IMG/VR virus record: IMGVR_UViG_3300042397_002826
Span: 1-20,740 of that record
Reading direction: 5' to 3' (one strand)
Origin: a virus
DNA: 20,740 nt
The translations under genes and the position numbers were made by a program. Positions 16,057 to 20,740 of this stretch are shown piece by piece. Each line of letters begins with the position of its first letter. Position 1 is the first letter of the stretch. The notes beneath the pieces were generated by a model. The model ran no database searches. It saw nothing but the letters and a program-made list of their open reading frames with translations, and had not been told where the DNA came from.

Positions 16057-17304
16057 TTATTTTATTTTTTTAAGTAATTGTTTATTGTATGGAATAACTT
16101 TTGATTTAACCATTTCTTTATTAATGTGAGAATCATCCTCTAATATAATAACATCACTTGGATTATGTGTATTTATGAAACAAATTCTATCATTAACAAC
16201 ATCAATAATTCTATATTGATTTTTTATTAATTGAGTTGGAAATTTACTATGGTCTCTTTCAGATATTGATAATTTATTCCATTTATTATTAATAACATCA
16301 TTTAATCCATTCATTTGAGTTGCTAATGCATGAGGTAATATATGATGATTCTCCGTAGTCAATTTATCAAGTTCTGATTGATAATATAAAGATTTATCGG
16401 TTGTATTATTTCTAACTGTCTTTGGTGGATTTGTATTATCGGCAAATGTTAAAATAAATTTATATCCGCTATTTTCTTTTTTATACAAGCCAGTGTAAGT
16501 AAGATATTCCGCAAATATGTTATATTTTTCAATTATACCATTGATATTTATTTTATCTTTTTTTCCTAACCATTTTTGTAATCCAGATGGTGAGTATATT
16601 TTTTCTAAAATATTTTTAAATTCAGATAATTTCTCCGCCATTAAAACTCCACTTATACCAATAGCTTTTCTAATTTCTATTGAAAAGTTATGTATTTGCT
16701 CATACTCAAATATTGCATCATCTCCGATACAAAATGCTATTAACCAAAGGTCAAACCAATACAAATATTTAAATGTATTTGTGTGCTGATATACTGCTTC
16801 GTAAAACTCTTTCCAATCATTATCTTTATGAAATCGTTTTCTAACATATTCTTTTCTACAATCTAATAATTTTTCATAATAAATCGTATTTACAGAATCT
16901 GATAATTTTTCTATCTTTTTAGATACAGCTGTTAAATTGAAATAGGTTGGTCCACCTTTTGTATATTTTTTTCTTGTTATCAAACCAAACCTTTCGAATT
17001 CAGGCAAAGTTTGTTTTTTAAATCGTCTTGCCGATGCAGAGTCTCCGACAATTTGTTCTACAAAAGAATTGAATTTAGCATTATCAAATACTTTATCATC
17101 ACTACCAGATGGTTCTTCTGCTTTAGTAGTACCATATACACTCAAATATGCTTTTGTAAACTTTCTAACAGTTTCAATACTCCTAGCATCATTATCCTTT
17201 ATTGGTAGTCTTATGTATTTAGACCCTATATATCCTTTTTCACCATTTGAGTTTGGTAATTCAAATATTGGGTTTATAACTTTTACTATTTTATCCTCTT
17301 TCAA
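16057..17304 (-). CDS. Probable type II restriction endonuclease, HNH type
   Basis: A 415-residue protein with no family I can name. The N-terminal region (about residues 60-135) has a winged-helix look (RRFKKQTLPEFERFGLITRK, then a GGPTYF turn). The C-terminus carries an HNH-like motif: N319-H320-H321-I-L-P324 followed by Asn-rich NGLNDVINNKW and H352. It lies 4 nt upstream of a DNA methyltransferase and under its own promoter, which together suggest a restriction enzyme. The start is TTG: the preceding in-frame codon but one is a stop and no ATG is usable nearby. A TTG start could keep nuclease levels low. Sample rows give only about 17-27% G+C, well below neighbours, pointing to recent acquisition. 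A homing nuclease is the main alternative. Confidence 0.72.
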   Translation of the reverse strand: MKEDKIVKVINPIFELPNSNGEKGYIGSKYIRLPIKDNDARSIETVRKFTKAYLSVYGTTKAEEPSGSDDKVFDNAKFNSFVEQIVGDSASARRFKKQTLPEFERFGLITRKKYTKGGPTYFNLTAVSKKIEKLSDSVNTIYYEKLLDCRKEYVRKRFHKDNDWKEFYEAVYQHTNTFKYLYWFDLWLIAFCIGDDAIFEYEQIHNFSIEIRKAIGISGVLMAEKLSEFKNILEKIYSPSGLQKWLGKKDKININGIIEKYNIFAEYLTYTGLYKKENSGYKFILTFADNTNPPKTVRNNTTDKSLYYQSELDKLTTENHHILPHALATQMNGLNDVINNKWNKLSISERDHSKFPTQLIKNQYRIIDVVNDRICFINTHNPSDVIILEDDSHINKEMVKSKVIPYNKQLLKKIK

Positions 17305-17324
17305 AACTTATTATACTTTATTTA

Positions 17325-17360
17325 TACAAATATACGAAAAATTTATGAGACTACCAAATT
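17325..17360 (-). promoter_or_regulatory. Bacteroidota-type promoter (copy 4)
   Basis: Read on the minus strand: TTTGGTAG at -33, with TTTG 20 bp from TATATTTG. The -33 box lies inside the last codons of the upstream mom-like gene, and the -7 box ends 23 nt before the TTG start of the HNH endonuclease. It is the only promoter seen for the restriction-modification/mom-like copy 1 unit. The spacer ATTTTTCGTAT is again identical. Confidence 0.8.
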
Positions 17361-18113
17361 TATCGGGTCCATTTTATGAACTTCATCGATAATATCTAAC
17401 TCCACCTTTGGGTAGGGAAATACCTCATGTTTAAGCGATTTTAAGAAGGCTTTACGTTCCCTTTTATCTTTGGTTAGAATATACACATATCGGTGCTTAC
17501 GGGGTTCTCTTTTAATCCAGAAAGGGCTTGTAACCATTGTCTGAATTATCTTAGGGTCATTCGTTCCGTACTTCACATAGGATGTACGAGAGTGATGCCA
17601 TTCATCATCTTCACTCCACTTAAAAGACCAACTATCACTCCATCTGATTTTGTTTCCTTGATATATCCAATTGGTAGCTTGGTATATAGTTCCTAAGTGT
17701 CCAGCGTTTGGGTCTGAATATGATATTAGTGCTTTGATACGAGGTACATTAGTTCGTAACCACTCAAAGGATTGTCCAACGAACCAACTCTCAATGTTAG
17801 TACCATATCCATCAAATACAAATAATCTGGTCAATTCCAATACACCATCTCTAGGAAGTAATTCGGAAATTGATGCGCCAGCATTTCTACCAACCGGGTC
17901 ACCATAACAGGCAACACCAACCAATTGTTCGTTTACACCACTAAAAAAATTATGCTCATCTTCGGAAATATAGAACAAGCCAATAGCATAAGATACCTTC
18001 GTCCATATTCCACTGTAGTGATTATTGACAATGATATCTTTTGCTATGTTCTTATTAATTTCTCTAATAGAAAACTTAGAGGTATCGCAATATTGTTTAT
18101 TTTCTACTTTCAT
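17343..18113 (-). CDS. mom: Mom-like DNA modification protein (copy 2)
   Basis: A 256-residue paralogue of copy 1, with the same Mom-type elements at nearly the same places: H32-Y33, a strand with LVGVACYG (64-71), ELTRL (93-97), N106-x-E108-S109, SYSD (131-134, where copy 1 has SYAD), H139 and YQATNWIYQG (144-153). The shared C-terminal block KHRYVYIL plus RERKAFLKSLKHEVFPYPK is present. The two copies differ throughout, more than recent duplicates would. They may modify different sites or use different small groups. Its ATG overlaps the stop of the upstream helix-turn-helix gene (ATGA). Composition is near that of the phage core (sample rows about 37-38% G+C), unlike the adjacent endonuclease gene. 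Confidence 0.8.
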   Translation of the reverse strand: MKVENKQYCDTSKFSIREINKNIAKDIIVNNHYSGIWTKVSYAIGLFYISEDEHNFFSGVNEQLVGVACYGDPVGRNAGASISELLPRDGVLELTRLFVFDGYGTNIESWFVGQSFEWLRTNVPRIKALISYSDPNAGHLGTIYQATNWIYQGNKIRWSDSWSFKWSEDDEWHHSRTSYVKYGTNDPKIIQTMVTSPFWIKREPRKHRYVYILTKDKRERKAFLKSLKHEVFPYPKVELDIIDEVHKMDPINLVVS

Positions 18114-18313
18114 AAGCTACCAGACCAAAATTGATTTAAATGATTCCAAGTTTTACGTTGGATTATCTTTAATACATTTGATGGTGATACCTTATTGTTT
18201 TGGGCAATCACTTTAATATTACGATGACCCATTCTCCATAGGTCTCTAATGATTAAAACTTGCTCATCTGTCAGTTTTGCTGACGGGTGTTGCTGCCCTC
18301 TTAAAATTGCCAT
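18110..18313 (-). CDS. Orphan helix-turn-helix protein
   Basis: A 67-residue protein beginning MAILRGQQHPSAKLTDEQV, then a helix-turn-helix (about residues 15-58: LTDEQVLIIRDL, then GHRNIKVIAQNNKVSPSNVLKII, then RKTWNHL). This is the same module that often forms the C-terminal DNA-reading tail of phage HNH homing nucleases, here without the nuclease part. It may be a stand-alone DNA-binding protein or the remnant of a homing endonuclease. It overlaps mom-like copy 2 by 4 nt (ATGA), so it could regulate that gene or the pair. No frameshift or neighbouring HNH fragment is visible in the 21-nt gap upstream. Confidence 0.72.
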   Translation of the reverse strand: MAILRGQQHPSAKLTDEQVLIIRDLWRMGHRNIKVIAQNNKVSPSNVLKIIQRKTWNHLNQFWSGSL

Positions 18314-18334
18314 AAATGTAACCTTTATTTTTTA

Positions 18335-18601
18335 TTATCCTATTGCTTCGTTGATAGCATTTGTGTATGCCATCTTAGATGATAACCCTTGAAATCTTTG
18401 AACAACTACACCATCTCTTTCAATTATTACTAATGGAATAGATGTCACATTATATTGTTGTGCCTCTTCGGGTGAATTATCAACATCATATTCTATGAAT
18501 GTTGCTTTACCTTCAAAATCATTTTTCAATCCTTCTAATACCGGTCCTAATGCTCTACAAGGGCCACACCATACTGCTCCAAATTTTTTAACTGTTATCA
18601 T
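18335..18601 (-). CDS. Thioredoxin-like protein
   Basis: An 88-residue thioredoxin-fold protein, shorter than bacterial thioredoxin (about 105-110). It has the WCGPCRA active site near the N-terminus (CGPC at 12-15) and the cis-proline region SIPLVII near residue 55. It lacks the first strand and helix of the long form, as many phage thioredoxins do. It should reduce disulfides; the nearby ribonucleotide reductase, which needs an external reductant for its C-terminal cysteine pair, is the obvious partner. It overlaps the DUF5522-like gene by 14 nt. Confidence 0.92.
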   Translation of the reverse strand: MITVKKFGAVWCGPCRALGPVLEGLKNDFEGKATFIEYDVDNSPEEAQQYNVTSIPLVIIERDGVVVQRFQGLSSKMAYTNAINEAIG

Positions 18602-18773
18602 CTTTTTTATTTTTATATTGTTCTTTTAATTCTATATTTCCTTTTATGTGGTTTGGTTCATATGGACAATGGCGGCAGCCACTCCCACAGCAATCACCTC
18701 GTTCAATGTGATACTCAGGAGTGAAAACCACTTTACCATTTTCCAAATAATATAATTCTTTATCATTTTTCAT
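18588..18773 (-). CDS. DUF5522-like cysteine-rich small protein
   Basis: A 61-residue protein with the pattern RGDCCGSGCRHCPY: C28, C29, C33 and C36. It follows an N-terminal strand pair (YYLENGKVVFTPEYH), matching what I recall of the DUF5522 family found in Bacteroidota. The four cysteines could bind zinc or an iron-sulfur cluster; no function is established that I can cite. It sits between nrdJ (one-base overlap, TAATG) and thioredoxin (14-nt overlap), so it is made with redox partners of ribonucleotide reduction. Whether it acts with them is inference. Presence of this host-type gene supports a Bacteroidota host. Confidence 0.78.
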   Translation of the reverse strand: MKNDKELYYLENGKVVFTPEYHIERGDCCGSGCRHCPYEPNHIKGNIELKEQYKNKKDDNS

Positions 18774-20629
18774 TATTTTATTTCACATGCACCACCAGCA
18801 CAAGCTAGCTCACCACTTAAATCAGTCATATCTTCTATTTCAACTATCTTACTTAAATCAACATCATTTAATGTTTTCATAAGTTCTTCGTACTTCTCTT
18901 TTGTACAATCTTCAAATGGTGCCTGAATATAAGTACCGCCATCATAAGGTAATACTGATAATCCATTGTAGAATTCTTTATTCTCCCACATCCACTCTCC
19001 AACTGCTTTCCACTCATGTTCTCTAATAGAAATAGTTGCGGATACATTATGTGAATTATTACCGCTTCTATGACCCGGCTTAACCCACTCACTATGTACT
19101 TTCTTAACTCTCTCTAATAATTGAATTGGAGATTCCGTTCTAAAGATTGCAGTATCAGGTGCCTTTTGAGGAATACCAATTACTGCTGTATCATGTGGTC
19201 TGAAATATTCATCTTCTACTAATTCAGGATGATTAATTGCTAAGTGAGAATACATTGATTCGTTTTTACCAACTCTTACTCTACGAATATAATAATCATT
19301 GTGCCAAGCGTGAATACCAGATGAAGTTCCTAATGCCAATGAAGTAGTTCCAGCAGGCTTAACCGTTGTACATCTTGCCGATGCGTTAATACCTAATAGT
19401 TCTGCTACTCTTTTGTTTTCTATTTTCACAACTTTTGCTGCTTCTTTCATATCCAATTTCAAAACTGCACCACTTCCGATTCCTGTCATTGAGATTCCTA
19501 TTAAGGCATCCTTTTCAGTTGTTCTTTGCCAAATTGGTCTTAAGTAATGGAAATCAGTATATCCAGCCTGTAATGTTCCAACAAATGCTGCTGCTTTAAC
19601 TCTTTCGTTTAAATCGTTTTGGTCAACTACATCACTTACATTCACTTCACATAAGTTACAGAATTGAAAAGGTCTTAATGCAATCTCACAACATGGATTA
19701 GTTCCCCAATCTTTATCGTTTGATAGGTAGATACCAGGCTCACCTGCTCCACTTGCTTCAATTCTTTTCCATAAGTCCATAAAGTACTCTTTAGTAATTT
19801 TATGTCTCATTAATACTGCTGAGTTATTTGCTCTACCTCTTTGTGGATTTGTTTCCCACCATGCACCGCTCTTACAACTAATCATTTGCTCATCAGTTGC
19901 GGAGAATAGTGCAATCAATGCTGCTCTACGGATACCACCTGCTAATACTGCATCGGCAATGTGACAAACCATATCATGCACTTCAATTGGTTTTAATTTC
20001 TCACCATCTTTTTTTGCATCTAATATACCTTCCAATTTGATAAGGCATTCTTTTAGAGGTTGAGGACCAGGTGCTTTACCACCTGATGTTACCAATCGTG
20101 CTCCTTTCTCTCTAATATCTCTAAAATCAAATACCGGCTTACTACCACCAAAGAAATATGCTTTTACAATTACTGAAACTGCATCAGCCCATCCTTCAAT
20201 ACTATCACCGATTAAAAATCTTCTTGTCTTATCAGTTGATGGCTTTCTGATTTCAGGTAAAGCATCAACATGATGTTGTTGTACTGAATAACCTACACCA
20301 GTTCCTCCTAATAAAAGGAACATGATTTCTGAAAATACTCTCCAATCATCTACCGGTGCAAATGCACAATTGTAAATTCTATTTGGTGATAATTCAATTG
20401 GTTTACCTGCGAACTGCATTGAACGCATTGATGGTAATATTTTTTTATTCGATACGAATTTATATACTTCTTTTATTTCCTCTTTTAAATTTGGATATGT
20501 CTTTATATGCATATCCATATTTCTTTTTACTAACTCTTTCCAAGTTTCTCTTCTTTTTAATTCCGGTCTGTACTTTGCGTACTTCATATAAACCGTAATA
20601 TCCGATAAAATTCGTGTTGAAATGTCCAT
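18773..20629 (-). CDS. nrdJ: Class II (B12-dependent) ribonucleotide reductase
   Basis: A 618-residue adenosylcobalamin-dependent reductase that makes deoxyribonucleotides from ribonucleotides, with no small subunit required. Key residues: C88 (IYNCAF) and C324, the redox pair corresponding by spacing to C119/C419 of the Lactobacillus leichmannii enzyme; the radical-site motif N311-P-C313-x-E315; and a glycine-rich GGTGVGYSVQ at 108-117. The C-terminal C610-A-G-G-A-C615 pair would be reduced by thioredoxin, whose gene lies two genes downstream. No ATP cone is seen and the protein is shorter than the 739-residue Lactobacillus enzyme. It overlaps the DUF5522-like gene by one base. It depends on host cobalamin and works under any oxygen level. 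Confidence 0.93.
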   Translation of the reverse strand: MDISTRILSDITVYMKYAKYRPELKRRETWKELVKRNMDMHIKTYPNLKEEIKEVYKFVSNKKILPSMRSMQFAGKPIELSPNRIYNCAFAPVDDWRVFSEIMFLLLGGTGVGYSVQQHHVDALPEIRKPSTDKTRRFLIGDSIEGWADAVSVIVKAYFFGGSKPVFDFRDIREKGARLVTSGGKAPGPQPLKECLIKLEGILDAKKDGEKLKPIEVHDMVCHIADAVLAGGIRRAALIALFSATDEQMISCKSGAWWETNPQRGRANNSAVLMRHKITKEYFMDLWKRIEASGAGEPGIYLSNDKDWGTNPCCEIALRPFQFCNLCEVNVSDVVDQNDLNERVKAAAFVGTLQAGYTDFHYLRPIWQRTTEKDALIGISMTGIGSGAVLKLDMKEAAKVVKIENKRVAELLGINASARCTTVKPAGTTSLALGTSSGIHAWHNDYYIRRVRVGKNESMYSHLAINHPELVEDEYFRPHDTAVIGIPQKAPDTAIFRTESPIQLLERVKKVHSEWVKPGHRSGNNSHNVSATISIREHEWKAVGEWMWENKEFYNGLSVLPYDGGTYIQAPFEDCTKEKYEELMKTLNDVDLSKIVEIEDMTDLSGELACAGGACEIK

Positions 20630-20740
20630 TTTTTGTAAATTTGTGTTTAGTGTGTTAAAATATTTCAGGAAATCCCTAAAATGTAAGAATAAATATACTG
20701 TCCTCCACTAAACAATACAGGTTTGTGGATAAAAAACCCA
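20630..20740. other. Gene-free edge with a hairpin and possible terminator tail
   Basis: No supported gene is seen in these 111 bases. On the minus strand a hairpin can form from CCACAAAC and GTTTAGTGG (20705-20728, one bulge, 7-nt loop). Just upstream, TGGGTTTTTTAT at the window edge looks like the end of a terminator whose other arm lies outside. No promoter with the TTTG-N20-TAnnTTTG pattern is found, so the nrdJ promoter is not identified. No B12-riboswitch signature is recognised. Confidence 0.35.

Noticed and set aside
20691-20710. GGAGG Shine-Dalgarno-like sequence on the minus strand
   Set aside because: It is about 70 nt from the nrdJ ATG with no nearer start codon, and other genes here do not use such sites.
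20662-20739. Open frames running in from the right edge on the minus strand
   Set aside because: Two frames stay open for about 20-24 codons, but neither shows a recognisable pattern or coupling to nrdJ, so no gene end can be assigned.
20630-20740. Cobalamin riboswitch upstream of the B12-dependent reductase
   Set aside because: No B12-box-like sequence is seen and the visible leader is too short; only one simple hairpin is present.

Overview
This window reads as part of the genome of a T4-like (tailed, myovirus-type) bacteriophage that infects a member of the Bacteroidota. The phage call rests on a recognisable T4-type replisome: a family B DNA polymerase (gp43-like), a sliding clamp (gp45-like), both clamp-loader subunits (gp44-like, and gp62-like with less certainty), plus dUTPase and a phage-type ribonucleotide reductase. 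The Bacteroidota host call rests on three things. Four intergenic promoters match the Bacteroidota primary-sigma pattern (TTTG, 20 bp, TAnnTTTG). Most start codons are preceded by A/T-rich leaders rather than Shine-Dalgarno sites. There is also a small DUF5522-like cysteine protein of a type I associate with Bacteroidota. Every supported gene lies on the minus strand, so transcription runs from high to low coordinates, and genes are packed with 1-26 nt overlaps (often TAATG) or gaps of a few bases.

Layout in transcription order (right to left). (1) 20740-17343: a B12-dependent ribonucleotide reductase (nrdJ), a DUF5522-like Cys-rich protein, a thioredoxin, an orphan helix-turn-helix protein and a Mom-like DNA modification protein (copy 2). 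(2) 17360-14088: a promoter, then a visibly more A/T-rich pair that looks like a restriction-modification system (HNH endonuclease with a TTG start, and a DNA methyltransferase), then a small unknown protein and a second Mom-like protein (copy 1). (3) 14087-8566: a 189-bp regulatory gap with a palindrome, a promoter and a structured leader, then a DUF262 + HNH protein resembling SspE/GmrSD-type restriction enzymes, a divergent glycosyltransferase and the DNA polymerase. (4) 8565-3922: a promoter, sliding clamp, a 59-residue protein, a DruA/DUF4338-like protein, an unknown acidic protein, dUTPase, the large clamp-loader subunit, a zinc-ribbon-like protein and the probable small clamp-loader subunit. 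(5) 3921-1: a promoter, a PD-(D/E)XK nuclease with an Fe-S-type cysteine pattern, a small ribbon-helix-helix-like protein, two GT4-type glycosyltransferases, and the start of another gene cut by the window edge.

Together these genes make DNA precursors (nrdJ, thioredoxin, dut), replicate DNA (polymerase, clamp, loader), and modify and police DNA. The last set is the most interesting: two Mom-like proteins, one methyltransferase, two HNH-containing enzymes related to restriction systems and a DruA-like protein, all inside the replication region. My inference is that the phage marks its own DNA in more than one way and carries nucleases that could act on DNA with the wrong marks, such as host or competitor-phage DNA. 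The chemistry, the targets and the linkage between these parts cannot be read from sequence alone. I saw no tRNA, rRNA, CRISPR array, transposon or attachment site.
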